Part shown: piece by piece, positions 1 through 8,406 of the stretch
Layout: every line of letters begins with the position of its first letter
How positions within the stretch are numbered: position 1 is the stretch's first letter
Source of the DNA: Vreelandella zhanjiangensis DSM 21076
Lineage (GTDB): Bacteria > Pseudomonadota > Gammaproteobacteria > Pseudomonadales > Halomonadaceae
Assembly (NCBI RefSeq): GCF_000377665.1
Contig: NZ_KB898648.1
Span: forward strand, 248,001 to 312,000
Length of the DNA stretch: 64,000 bases
Reading direction: 5' to 3'
Program-made: the position numbers and the translations under genes
The notes under the pieces: generated by a model
Told to the model about the DNA's origin: nothing
Databases searched by the model: none
What the model saw: only the letters and a program-made list of their open reading frames with translations

Positions 1-134
1 GCGGTGCTAGCGTGCATCAACTGGGCTGGTGGTATCCGCTGTTGCCTATCGGCATGGGCTGCGTGGTAATGCTGGTGATCGCCATTCTGGTCAATAATCT
101 GGCTCGCCATCGCCGCTACCCGCGCTACTGGTAA
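1..134 (+). CDS. HPP family membrane protein, C-terminal fragment
   Basis: Only the last 43 codons are inside the window; the reading frame enters from the left edge and stops with TAA at 132-134. The fragment holds one hydrophobic segment followed by a basic tail ending in RRYPRYW, which resembles the end of HPP-family (PF04982) four-helix membrane proteins. The function of that family is poorly defined; some members have been linked to nitrite transport in plastids and cyanobacteria. Identification rests on the tail alone, so it is moderate. Confidence 0.6.
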   Translation, partial: GASVHQLGWWYPLLPIGMGCVVMLVIAILVNNLARHRRYPRYW

Positions 135-160
135 CTCTTCAACGGTTAAGCCATTAATGC

Positions 161-727
161 CTAAAGGCTATTTAACTGCTGCTCTAGTGCGAAGATATGC
201 GCATCCTCAACCTTCAAGTGACGCAGCGCCTGGGCTAGATTGACCAGGTAGTCGCGGTTGGGGCCGCTAGGGCCGGAGGCGCGGGCAATCTGATTTGCCA
301 TGGCTTCAAGCGAGGCCGGCCCTAGAAAAGCAGGATTATCCTCGGTGGCCAGATACACCAATCCTTTTGTTTGCTCTTGAGAGCCATCGGTAAAGTATAC
401 CGGCGTCAACTCACGCAAATAGCCGTTTTTTTCGCGATGATCCAGCGGTGCCAAGGTTTCTGGCGTAATGCGGTAAGCCATACCATGGCAAATGGCGTCG
501 GAAACAGGGGTTAATGTGACCACGCGTCCAGGGGATTCCAAGGTACCGCGATGGTCGTGGGAACCCTGCCAGAAGCGGCGCTCCCAACCGGTAATATAAG
601 CGCTGCGTCTTTCCAGATACGCAAAATCCGCTTTCCAGATCAACGACCCGTAGCCAAATAGCCAGATGTCGGCGTTTTCATCCAAGTGGTTGCGCTGCTG
701 GTTAATGGCCGTGGTATCGATCAACAT
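161..727 (-). CDS. chaC: ChaC-type gamma-glutamylcyclotransferase
   Basis: A 188-residue cytosolic protein of the ChaC family, which cleaves glutathione to 5-oxoproline and Cys-Gly. The substrate-binding loop GYGSLIW lies at residues 25-31, and the expected catalytic glutamate is E99 in the DHREKNGY segment. Length is close to the roughly 230 residues of Escherichia coli ChaC, slightly short at both ends. No strong Shine-Dalgarno sequence precedes the ATG at 727. It is convergent with the HPP gene and divergent from the chelatase gene, so it is probably monocistronic. In a halophile it would serve glutathione turnover. Confidence 0.9.
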   Translation of the reverse strand: MLIDTTAINQQRNHLDENADIWLFGYGSLIWKADFAYLERRSAYITGWERRFWQGSHDHRGTLESPGRVVTLTPVSDAICHGMAYRITPETLAPLDHREKNGYLRELTPVYFTDGSQEQTKGLVYLATEDNPAFLGPASLEAMANQIARASGPSGPNRDYLVNLAQALRHLKVEDAHIFALEQQLNSL

Positions 728-792
728 GGGTAATCTGAATGTGGCTTAAAACGCCATGGTACCATGCCCTAGCACCTTCTTCTGGAGCGATC

Positions 793-1656
793 ATGCGCGC
801 TATTTTTCTCGTCGATAATGGCTCACTACGTCCGGCAGCCACGCTAAATTTACGCCGCGTGGCGGTTGCCCTCAGCCAGCAGATAGGCGAAACGGTACAG
901 GCCGCCTCGCTGCTCCACTCCAATAAGATCCCCGCTGATCAACTCGATGGTACGCCCGCGCTGACCCTTGGCCCTGCGGCTGAGCGCAGCGCTGAGCAAG
1001 GGGCTACCGAGATCATCGTAGTGCCGTTCTTTTTCGGCCCGAGCAAAGCTTTGACCGGTTATTTACCCGAGCGCATGGCGACACTGCAGGCAACGTTCCC
1101 AAACGTTAGCGTGCGCGTCGCCCAGCCGCTGGTAGACGAGCGCGGTGGCAACGATCTGCGTTTGGCTCACCTATTGGCTGACAACGTGCGTGAGCACCTT
1201 AACGGCAAGCCGACTCGCGTTGCTCTTGTTGACCACGGCAGCCCGATTGCCGAGGTGACCGCTGTTCGTAATCGACTGGCCGGGCAGTTGAGTGCCCTTT
1301 TGGCAGACGACGCCTTGTGTGTAGCGGCAGCGTCAATGGAGCGGCGTGAGGGTGAAGAGTATCGCTTTAATGAGCCTCTTTTGGAAAACCTGCTGGACTC
1401 CGATGAGTTTCAGGCCGGGCCGGTAATTCTGGCCATGCTGTTTTTGTCACCTGGCCGCCACGCGGGTGAGGGCGGCGATATCGATGAGATCTGTCGCGCG
1501 GCACAAAAGCGTCATTCAGCGCTTAGCGTGGTGACCACAAAGCTTGTGGGCGAGCATCCAGACGTTGTGGATATTCTCTATTCCCGGTTGCGCCAAGCAA
1601 TTGATGGCGAACGTTTTCTGCTCAAGCTGCCTGCGCTGCCCCGTACGCCACATTAG
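793..1656 (+). CDS. CbiX-like sirohydrochlorin chelatase family protein
   Basis: A 287-residue two-lobed protein of the CbiX/sirohydrochlorin chelatase family, which inserts cobalt or iron into sirohydrochlorin. Each half carries a DxGS-type motif near its start: DNGS in the first half and DHGS in the second, which fits tandem CbiX domains. A PGRHAGEGGDI segment late in the second half resembles the metal-binding histidine loop. The ATG at 793 was chosen over an in-frame ATG at 739 because GGAG lies at 784-787, five bases upstream. The histidine-to-asparagine change in the first motif suggests one degenerate half. No other tetrapyrrole genes are nearby, so the metal and substrate are uncertain. 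Confidence 0.75.
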   Translation: MRAIFLVDNGSLRPAATLNLRRVAVALSQQIGETVQAASLLHSNKIPADQLDGTPALTLGPAAERSAEQGATEIIVVPFFFGPSKALTGYLPERMATLQATFPNVSVRVAQPLVDERGGNDLRLAHLLADNVREHLNGKPTRVALVDHGSPIAEVTAVRNRLAGQLSALLADDALCVAAASMERREGEEYRFNEPLLENLLDSDEFQAGPVILAMLFLSPGRHAGEGGDIDEICRAAQKRHSALSVVTTKLVGEHPDVVDILYSRLRQAIDGERFLLKLPALPRTPH

Positions 1657-1735
1657 TCGATAGGTGTAACCACGCCCAAGAGCGCGTAGAATCGCGAGCC
1701 TTTGTACGCGCAATTCGCCAACCAGGGTCCACATC

Positions 1736-3325
1736 TTGATCGCTACCGCCAATATCACCATGCAGTTTGGGGCCAAGCCCCTGTTTGAAAACGTTTCCGT
1801 CAAATTCAATAACGGCAATCGCTACGGTCTGATTGGCGCCAACGGTTGCGGTAAATCGACCTTTATGAAGATCCTGGGCGGTGAACTTGAGCCCTCTTCG
1901 GGTCAGGTCATGCTGGATCGCAGCACGCGGCTGGGTAAGCTGCGTCAGGATCAGTTCGCCTATGAAAACGAGCGGGTCATCGATACCGTGATCATGGGTA
2001 ATACTGAGCTTTGGAAGGTTGCCGCCGAGCGCGAACGTATCTACAGCCTGCCGGAAATGAGCGAAGAAGACGGAATGGCCGTGGCCGACCTTGAAGTACG
2101 CTTTGCCGAGCTTGACGGCTACACCGCCGAAGCCCGCGCGGGCGAACTGCTTCTGGGTCTGGGGATTCCCATTGAGCAGCACACAGGGCCGATGAGTGAA
2201 GTGGCTCCCGGCTGGAAGCTGCGCGTGCTGTTAGCCCAGGCGCTGTTTTCAGACCCTGATGTGCTACTGCTCGACGAGCCTACCAACCACCTGGATATCA
2301 ACACCATCCGCTGGCTGGAAGATATTCTGACGGCGCGTAACAGCACCATGATTATCATCTCGCACGACCGTCACTTCTTAAACAGCGTATGTACGCATAT
2401 GGCGGATCTGGATTACGGTGAGATTACCCTGTTCCCGGGTAACTATGATGACTACATGACGGCGGCAACCGCCGCGCGTGAGCGTCAGCACTCGGATAAC
2501 GCCAAGAAAAAAGCCCAGATTGCTGAGCTTCAGCAGTTTGTCAGCCGCTTCTCGGCGAACGCCTCAAAAGCCAAGCAGGCGACCTCGCGGGCGCGCCAGA
2601 TCGATAAAATCAAGCTCGAAGACATCAAGCCTTCCAGCCGGGTAAGCCCGTTTATCCGCTTTGATCAGAACAAGAAGATTCACCGCAATGCGGTCAACGT
2701 GGACGCGATTACCAAAGGCTATGATGGCAGTGAGCCGCTGTTCGACCGGTTCTCAATGACTGTCGAAGCCGGTGAGCGTATCGCAATCATCGGCCCCAAC
2801 GGTATCGGCAAGACAACCTTGCTGAAAACCTTGGCGGGCGATCTGCGCCCCGATAAAGGCGAAGTGAAGTGGACTGATGCGGCCGACGTTGGCGTATTTG
2901 CTCAGGACCACGCCGATGACTTTGCCGTCGATATGACGCTCTTCGAGTGGATGGGGCAGTGGACCCAGGGTGGGGAGCAGGTAGTGCGCGGGGCGCTGGG
3001 GCGCATGCTGTTCTCAAGCGACGATATCGGAAAGTCCATTAAGGTTATTTCCGGTGGTGAGCAGGGGCGGATGCTGTTTGGCAAGCTAACCCTGACCAAC
3101 CCTAACGTGCTGCTGATGGATGAACCGACTAATCACCTGGATATGGAGTCTATTGAGGCGCTTAACCTGGCGCTGGAAAACTATCCAGGCACGTTGCTGT
3201 TCGTAAGCCACGACCGTGAGTTCGTCTCAAGCCTAGCCACGCGCATTATCGATATGCAGCCAGAAGGCATTGTCGATTTCAGCGGCAGCTATGACGACTA
3301 CCTGCGTAGCCAAGGCGTTGTGTAA
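1736..3325 (+). CDS. ybiT: ABC-F family ATPase YbiT
   Basis: A 529-residue ABC-F protein, nearly the length of E. coli YbiT (530) and similar over its whole length. ABC-F proteins bind the ribosomal E site and have no membrane domain. Two ATPase domains are visible: first Walker [10 protein letters not shown] at 34-42 with DEPTNHLD Walker B, second Walker [10 protein letters not shown] with ISGGE signature and DEPTNHLD. The linker between them is charged and rich in AKxxQAxSRARQ-type sequence. The start is TTG at 1736 preceded by AGGG about eight bases upstream. The gene ends two bases from the convergent ZipA-like gene. Confidence 0.95.
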   Translation: MIATANITMQFGAKPLFENVSVKFNNGNRYGLIGANGCGKSTFMKILGGELEPSSGQVMLDRSTRLGKLRQDQFAYENERVIDTVIMGNTELWKVAAERERIYSLPEMSEEDGMAVADLEVRFAELDGYTAEARAGELLLGLGIPIEQHTGPMSEVAPGWKLRVLLAQALFSDPDVLLLDEPTNHLDINTIRWLEDILTARNSTMIIISHDRHFLNSVCTHMADLDYGEITLFPGNYDDYMTAATAARERQHSDNAKKKAQIAELQQFVSRFSANASKAKQATSRARQIDKIKLEDIKPSSRVSPFIRFDQNKKIHRNAVNVDAITKGYDGSEPLFDRFSMTVEAGERIAIIGPNGIGKTTLLKTLAGDLRPDKGEVKWTDAADVGVFAQDHADDFAVDMTLFEWMGQWTQGGEQVVRGALGRMLFSSDDIGKSIKVISGGEQGRMLFGKLTLTNPNVLLMDEPTNHLDMESIEALNLALENYPGTLLFVSHDREFVSSLATRIIDMQPEGIVDFSGSYDDYLRSQGVV

Positions 3326-3327
3326 GG

Positions 3328-3927
3328 CTAGCCAATAATCTGCTGGTAAGTCTCTTCGGTAGCGCTTTGATGCTGGGTATCCAACACATCGGCGTTAAAC
3401 AGCGCTGCCGCTTCTTTCGCAATCGCCACAAAGGCAATCATCTGTTGATTGCGGCGTTTGCGCAAAGGTGGCTTAACGATCAGGCTGATGCCTTTGATAG
3501 GATCGTCAGCGCTTTCGTCTCTGAATAGATCCGGCAGCTCGCCAGGTAAGAAAGCGTTGGCAATCGTAATGGGATTGGCGGGTTGTTGACCGGCGACCAG
3601 AAATATCTTCTTTAACGGGTCGTAGTCGGCATTGATCTGTTTAAGCCACTGGGTAAGCGTCTGCTCGGTGACTTGCCCGGGTTCCGCAAAAATAATAAAT
3701 AAAGAGTGCTGAGAAACCTTGGCGGCAGGTTTGGCATGGACAGGGGCGGGCGCTGGTTCGGGCACGTCGCTCACGGCCACTTTCTCTTGCGACTGTTTTT
3801 TCAAGACGGCTTGCGCCTTTTTGCGCTGCCGAATGGGGCGAACGATAAACACGAAAAGAGCCAACGCCACGCAGCCCAATAGCATGGAACCCAGTGCCAG
3901 TAGTGTTGCCAGCGATGTATTTTCCAA
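3328..3927 (-). CDS. ZipA-like single-pass inner membrane protein
   Basis: A 199-residue protein with an N-terminal membrane helix (about residues 9-30), a short basic stretch (RQRKKAQ), a proline/alanine-rich linker (57-70) and a globular C-terminal domain (about 74-195). The C-terminal domain matches the pattern of the ZipA FtsZ-binding domain: ITIANAFLPGE at 120-130 corresponds to the FSLANxxxPG region, followed by a KGISLIVKPP strand and an amphipathic helix ending in NADVLD near 178-183. ZipA tethers FtsZ to the membrane. The linker is much shorter than in true ZipA and the gene is not next to ligA, so this is more likely a diverged paralogue. Assignment was made by eye. Confidence 0.5.
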   Translation of the reverse strand: MENTSLATLLALGSMLLGCVALALFVFIVRPIRQRKKAQAVLKKQSQEKVAVSDVPEPAPAPVHAKPAAKVSQHSLFIIFAEPGQVTEQTLTQWLKQINADYDPLKKIFLVAGQQPANPITIANAFLPGELPDLFRDESADDPIKGISLIVKPPLRKRRNQQMIAFVAIAKEAAALFNADVLDTQHQSATEETYQQIIG

Positions 3928-4119
3928 AACTTGCCTCTCCTTGTTTTTCGATCATTGATACTACCGTTTCCATGGACTATTTCATGGTCACTATTCCATA
4001 ACGACTATGGCTGCTTGAGCCGCAACATGGCGGTAGCAAAGCAAACGCGTCTTGGGCGTCATCCCCGCTCTGCTTTGTACAGCCTCTTAGACTACCAGCC
4101 TTTCCCGACGTTGAAGCAT

Positions 4120-4146
4120 AAAAAAAGCACTACCTAAGTAGTGCTT
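4120..4146 (-). terminator. Rho-independent terminator after nemA
   Basis: A perfect nine-base-pair stem (AAGCACTAC at 4125-4133 with GTAGTGCTT at 4138-4146, loop CTAA) is followed on the minus strand by a run of T residues (A-run at 4120-4126 on the plus strand). It sits 47 bases past the nemA stop. Confidence 0.85.
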
Positions 4147-4192
4147 GGGATAGTTCTTTTCAATCAGTTAGCGTTTAAAGCCTACGCCATGG

Positions 4193-5311
4193 TTAGCCAA
4201 TACGGTCATAACCGTTATCCATGAACGGATAGTCGGTATAGCCTTTCTCGTCACCACCGTAAAACGTGTCGTGATTGGGTTGGTTAAGCGTAGCCCCTAC
4301 ACGAAAGCGCTCGGCCAAGTCAGGATTGGCAATATAGGGTCGCCCGAATGCCACCACATCGGTAGTTTTATCGTTAATACGCGCTTCGGCGTGTTCGGCA
4401 TCGTAGTTACCGCAGTAGATCAGACTGCCGGTAAAGCGCTCGCGCATCTGCTCACGAAAACCGTCAGGGAACTGGATGTCGCCACCCGCCCAGTTAGGTT
4501 CGTTCAAGTGCAGGTAGGCAAGACCGCGCTTGGAAAGCTGCTCTGCCATATAGAAGGCCATCTCTTTCGGCTCATCATCGGTCAGGCCGAACAGTTCGAT
4601 GAACGGCGTCATACGAATGCCCACCCGATCTGCGCCATACACCTCAATGACCGCATCAATGACCTCTAGCGGGAAGCGGGCGCGGTTTTCGATCGAGCCA
4701 CCGTATTGATCGGTACGCTGATTGGTGCCCGTCGCCAGAAACTGGTTGAGCAGGTAAGCGTTGGCCGCGTGTACTTCCACCATGTCAAAACCGGCACGCT
4801 TGGCGCGAACGGCGGCCTGGCGGTAGTCGTCCACAATGCCGGGAATTTCGTCGGCCTCCAGCGCACGGGGTGTGCTGGTGGGGTGCTGCCCGGCGGTACC
4901 GTCTTCAAACTCAACAAAGCACTGGGCGCCTTCGCCTTTCAATGCGCTAGGTGCCACTGGCTGCTCGCCGTTGGGTTGAACCATTTCATGAGAAACGCGG
5001 CCAACGTGCCACAGCTGTAGCGCAATACGTCCGCCTTTAGCATGTACGGCATTGACGACGCCTTGCCAGCCAGCTTCCTGTTCGTCGGTCCAGATACCCG
5101 GCGTGTAAACATAGCCGCGTGCGGTTGGAGAAATGTTGGTGGCCTCACTGATGATCAAGCCCGCGCCAGCACGCTGGCCGTAATAGGCTTCCTGCATCTT
5201 GCCAGGAACACTATCGGGAGTACGAGAGCGGGTAAGCGGTGCCATGATCACTCGATTGGGAATCGACAGGCTACCAAGTTTGGCCGGGGTAAAAAGCGTT
5301 TCATACGCCAT
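4193..5311 (-). CDS. nemA: NemA-like N-ethylmaleimide reductase (Old Yellow Enzyme)
   Basis: A 372-residue FMN-dependent flavin oxidoreductase of the Old Yellow Enzyme family, which reduces activated alkenes, N-ethylmaleimide and nitro compounds with NAD(P)H in the cytosol. The active-site pair H181/N184 with Y186 is present (HAANAY), and the N-terminal FMN-binding PNRVIMAPLTR and the DQYGGSIENR segment are typical. Length agrees with E. coli NemA (365). AAGGAG lies upstream of the ATG at 5311. No NemR-type regulator is adjacent. The gene stands alone with its own terminator. Confidence 0.93.
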   Translation of the reverse strand: MAYETLFTPAKLGSLSIPNRVIMAPLTRSRTPDSVPGKMQEAYYGQRAGAGLIISEATNISPTARGYVYTPGIWTDEQEAGWQGVVNAVHAKGGRIALQLWHVGRVSHEMVQPNGEQPVAPSALKGEGAQCFVEFEDGTAGQHPTSTPRALEADEIPGIVDDYRQAAVRAKRAGFDMVEVHAANAYLLNQFLATGTNQRTDQYGGSIENRARFPLEVIDAVIEVYGADRVGIRMTPFIELFGLTDDEPKEMAFYMAEQLSKRGLAYLHLNEPNWAGGDIQFPDGFREQMRERFTGSLIYCGNYDAEHAEARINDKTTDVVAFGRPYIANPDLAERFRVGATLNQPNHDTFYGGDEKGYTDYPFMDNGYDRIG

Positions 5312-5479
5312 GCAGTGAACTCCTTTTGTGCGCTTGGTTTAAAGTGATGGTTAGAATAGACCAGTTTACTAGTAAGCGCCAAATTGTTGCTTCCTAAATT
5401 TGACTAGCCCCTTCCACCAAGCTCGTTGATACGAATGGCAGCTTATGCAAGTGGGAGCAGATGTGCGGAAAAGAAGATG

Positions 5480-5512
5480 CCTACCAAGCGACGCAGAACG
5501 CCGCTTGATAGG
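5480..5512 (-). terminator. Likely terminator after the YfcC-family gene
   Basis: An 11-base-pair stem with one G-U-type mismatch (5480-5490 with 5502-5512, 11-base loop) begins 46 bases past the stop of the downstream-reading transporter gene. On the minus strand it is followed by a T-rich CATCTTCTTTTCC stretch. Termination is plausible but the T run is interrupted. Confidence 0.5.
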
Positions 5513-5557
5513 CTTGTCAGGAAATCAGGACGTGGTGAAGAACGTTTAATGGCTTAT

Positions 5558-6952
5558 TTAATAGCCGACCAGATGCCCGACGATCAATCCGACCCAGGCC
5601 AGCATATAGACCAGCGCCATAAAGGGCAGAATAGCTTTTAGCCACTGTGCGTAAGAAACGCGCCCCAGCGCGAGCATGGCCAGCGTGCCACCTGAGGTGG
5701 GGATAATCAGATTCGTTAAGCCATCGCCTACCTGAAAGGCAGTAATCATCAGTTGCCGGCTCATGCCGACAAGATCAGCGACAGGGATGAGAATAGGCAT
5801 GGTTACCAGCGCCTGGCCGGAGCCTGAGGGTATAAATAGATTGATTACCCCTTGCACCACGCTTGCCATGATAGCGGAAAGCACCGAAGGCATGCCGTCG
5901 ATCAGTGAGCTAAGCGAGTTAACGATGGTATCGATAATGACCGCCTGCTCTAGAATAACCTGAATGGAAGCCGCCAGACCGATCACTAACGCACCCGCCG
6001 TTACGCTGGCCGCACCTTCTATCATTTGCTTGGCAATGCCGTTGGCCGACAAACCATTGATAGCCCCAATCAAGATAGCCAGCAGTAAGAAGATTCCTGC
6101 AATTTCATTAATGTACCAGCCGCGGGTAAAAACACCGGCCAGCATGGCAATCAAACCGCCGACAAAAACAATCAGGGTAAGCACATTGCGCCCGGAAAGC
6201 CGGTACTCACTTAAATGTTTGCTGAGTGACTCCGCGTTGTCAGGTTCTTGAAACTCCATTTTCACGACGCGCTTACAGATATACGCTGCCAGCAAGCCAA
6301 GTGATGACAGCACTAACAGTGTTCTAAGCCAGGCACCTGAGAAGGTGGGTAATTCAGCAATGCCCTGGGCGACCCCTACGGTATAAGGGTTAATCGGTGA
6401 AAGGGCAAAACCTATCCCAATACCCCCAACGGCCATTGTAGTGCCCACTAAACTTGAGCAACCAATGGCGCTGGCAATCAGGACGGCGATGGGTACCAGG
6501 GCGATATTATTTTCAAAACCGACGGCAATACCGAAAAAGCCATAGATAAAGGTGCCTACCGTGATAATGACATTGCGCCGCTCGACGCCAACACGGTTAA
6601 CGGCAACGCCAATCACGTTTTCCAACGCGCCTGTCTTTTGCAGAATATGAAAAAGGCCGCCGGCGATAAATACGATAAACAGGTAGCGAGAGGCGTTAAT
6701 TAATCCTTCAGGAATAGCCACGAAGATATTAAATAAGGGAATGTTGGCAACATTATCGAGATAGGTGAATGAACCGGGTACAACAACGGTGCGGCCATCT
6801 TGCGTAATACGCTCAAATTCACCGGCAGGAATAATAAAGGTCAGCAGATATGTCGCGACCAGTATTATGAAAATGAGCACCATGGGATCAGGGACTACTC
6901 GGTACCACTTTTTCGGTTTTTCGTGATCGGGCAGGGGAGTTTGTTCAGTCAT
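5558..6952 (-). CDS. YfcC family integral membrane transporter
   Basis: A 464-residue polytopic inner membrane protein of the YfcC/DcuC-like family (PF03606). After a short polar N-terminus with basic KPKKW there are about eleven to twelve hydrophobic segments. Family-typical stretches are VGFENNIALVPIAV, the GIGIGFALSPINPYTVGVAQ region, and near the C-terminus LFIPSGSGQALVTMPI and NLIIPTSGGTLAML, the two inverted-repeat SGSG/TSGG hairpins expected in ion-transporter-superfamily carriers. Substrates of YfcC proteins are unclear (C4-dicarboxylates, arginine or acetate-related compounds have been suggested). It is a single gene, with a strong inverted repeat lying between it and the next gene upstream. 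Confidence 0.85.
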   Translation of the reverse strand: MTEQTPLPDHEKPKKWYRVVPDPMVLIFIILVATYLLTFIIPAGEFERITQDGRTVVVPGSFTYLDNVANIPLFNIFVAIPEGLINASRYLFIVFIAGGLFHILQKTGALENVIGVAVNRVGVERRNVIITVGTFIYGFFGIAVGFENNIALVPIAVLIASAIGCSSLVGTTMAVGGIGIGFALSPINPYTVGVAQGIAELPTFSGAWLRTLLVLSSLGLLAAYICKRVVKMEFQEPDNAESLSKHLSEYRLSGRNVLTLIVFVGGLIAMLAGVFTRGWYINEIAGIFLLLAILIGAINGLSANGIAKQMIEGAASVTAGALVIGLAASIQVILEQAVIIDTIVNSLSSLIDGMPSVLSAIMASVVQGVINLFIPSGSGQALVTMPILIPVADLVGMSRQLMITAFQVGDGLTNLIIPTSGGTLAMLALGRVSYAQWLKAILPFMALVYMLAWVGLIVGHLVGY

Positions 6953-7038
6953 GAGGGACCTTTTTAGAATTGATGCTTTAGTATCGAGTGCTCATTTTAA
7001 ATCAACATCAGAGAAGAATGTGTCAAGCAGAGTGACCA

Positions 7039-7088
7039 ATAGGCCCTCGCGTGTACGAAAAGGTATATCCATACACGCGAGGGCCTAT
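7039..7088. repeat. 17-bp perfect inverted repeat
   Basis: The arms at 7039-7055 and 7072-7088 are exact reverse complements (ATAGGCCCTCGCGTGTA) separated by 16 bases. It lies between the start of the YfcC gene and the stop of the small gene at 7127. No T-run follows on either strand, so it is not a textbook terminator, though it could still end transcription of the small gene. It could also be an operator or a mobile repeat. Confidence 0.7.
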
Positions 7089-7126
7089 CTATCAGAAAAC
7101 AGGTGAGAACTATAAGAGCGCGATAA

Positions 7127-7498
7127 TTATCGGCGCAGCCAAAGCCAGCGGCGTTTGGAAGGCACTGCCATCATTTGAAGCGCGGTATCAAGCGGCAGCA
7201 TGATAGCCGCTAGCTGGCGGTAGCACAGGGCGCTACTCAGCACGCCCGGGCACTGCTTTAACAAGAGCTCACATTGCTGTGAGGCAACAAATAATTGCTC
7301 GACCGTGGGCGCAGCAAACAGCGGTTTGGCCTGTTGGCTGCAGCGCATCAGCTCGCGCGATAACATCGAAAGCATTCCCGCATCCAGCCAGCAGGGGAGC
7401 GGGTCGTCCAGGCGACCTGCGATCGAGTGTTGAATCGCTTCAAACGAGGTTCGTAAAAACACGATGGTTTGGCGAAGCTGTCGCTGTTCACTGGTCAT
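7127..7498 (-). CDS. Hypothetical 123-residue protein downstream of a Fur-box-like site
   Basis: Not recognised. The protein is soluble, without signal peptide or membrane helix, predicted mainly helical, and leucine/glutamine-rich with five cysteines (CW at 36-37 region, CSQQ, CELLLKQC, CYRQL) and a basic tryptophan-rich C-terminus (KRRWLWLRR). It is flanked by genes on the same strand but separated from them by more than 140 bases on each side. The upstream region carries a good match to a Fur box, so iron-regulated expression is the only functional hint. Confidence 0.65.
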   Translation of the reverse strand: MTSEQRQLRQTIVFLRTSFEAIQHSIAGRLDDPLPCWLDAGMLSMLSRELMRCSQQAKPLFAAPTVEQLFVASQQCELLLKQCPGVLSSALCYRQLAAIMLPLDTALQMMAVPSKRRWLWLRR

Positions 7499-7541
7499 GT
7501 CGCTTACCTGCGTATTATTACTGGCTAAATGATTCCAAAAA

Positions 7542-7560
7542 GATATTGTTTCTCATTTTC
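7542..7560 (-). promoter_or_regulatory. Fur-box-like operator
   Basis: On the minus strand this reads GAAAATGAGAAACAATATC, matching 15 of 19 positions of the E. coli consensus GATAATGATAATCATTATC. It lies about 44 bases upstream of the start codon of the small gene at 7498, where a promoter would be expected. Fur control is inferred from the match only. Confidence 0.5.
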
Positions 7561-7641
7561 ATCTATCGAGACGATAGCGCCAGACAATTGCCCTGTCAAT
7601 CAAAGGTGCGGGCTTTGCGTATTGCCCAGCACCTTTAATGT

Positions 7642-8382
7642 TTAACGGCTAAGCAGGTAAATCCCTTGGGCAAAATAGAACACGCCAATACCGGTGACAA
7701 TCCAGCGAGTCCATGTGCGGAAGTTGGCATCGGTCAGGCGATGCAGAATGCGTGTGCCCGTTTGGGTACCTAGAATGGCAAACGGCGCTGCCAGCAGTAC
7801 CATGCCCCATTCCCCAGTGCTAAGCGAAAGTGCGGCACCCAGGTAAAAGAGAATTTTAATACTATGGGCAACCACCTGGATCATCGCCTTGGTGGCCACG
7901 ACCTGGCGGCGATCCATATGCGAGCGGACGAAGAAGATATCAATCAGCGGCCCCGAAACCCCGGCGGCAATGGTTAACCCACCAGACGCCATGCCGCAAC
8001 ACAGCGCATGGCTTTTGCGATTAGCGTCCAGATGAAACCAGCGCTTGGGCATCCACACCAGAACCGGCATCAGACCGATGAGGATCGAGACGGTGGCCGC
8101 ATTGGGGCTGTAGTTAAACAGCAGCAGCAGCCCCGCTGCGCTCAGCACGCCCAGCGTCATAAACGCGACAATACGCCAGACAATAAATCGCCGCGATAGC
8201 CACGCACGTGAGCCGTTGGCGGTAAGTTGGATCACGCCATGCACCGCCATGGCAGTGCCCGCAGGAAAAATAATCAGCAAAAACCACAGCAGCACCAAGC
8301 CGCCCGCCATGCCGAAGATGCCTGACAGCATCGAGGTTAAAAAGACAACAAAGACAAACGCTGAACCGATGAGTAGTGACAT
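7642..8382 (-). CDS. TSUP (TauE/SafE) family permease
   Basis: A 246-residue membrane protein of the TSUP family (PF01925), which exports or imports sulfur-containing or other organic anions. Two homologous halves of hydrophobic helices are visible, with the glycine-rich GMAGGLVLLW in the first and MASGGLTIAAGVSGP in the second, the usual paired motifs. The ATG at 8382 was chosen; an in-frame TTG at 8406 would touch the stop of the upstream lipoprotein gene. The genes are probably cotranscribed (24 bases apart). The substrate cannot be told from sequence. Confidence 0.85.
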   Translation of the reverse strand: MSLLIGSAFVFVVFLTSMLSGIFGMAGGLVLLWFLLIIFPAGTAMAVHGVIQLTANGSRAWLSRRFIVWRIVAFMTLGVLSAAGLLLLFNYSPNAATVSILIGLMPVLVWMPKRWFHLDANRKSHALCCGMASGGLTIAAGVSGPLIDIFFVRSHMDRRQVVATKAMIQVVAHSIKILFYLGAALSLSTGEWGMVLLAAPFAILGTQTGTRILHRLTDANFRTWTRWIVTGIGVFYFAQGIYLLSR

Positions 8383-8406
8383 GTTAGGGCTTCTTAACGA
8401 CGGCAA

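Noticed and set aside
702..923. A 73-codon minus-strand frame over the start of the chelatase gene.
   Set aside because: It is antisense to a well supported gene and has no family pattern.
5341..5370. A NemR-type operator before nemA.
   Set aside because: Only one TAGACC half-site was found and the matching half is absent; no NemR gene is adjacent.
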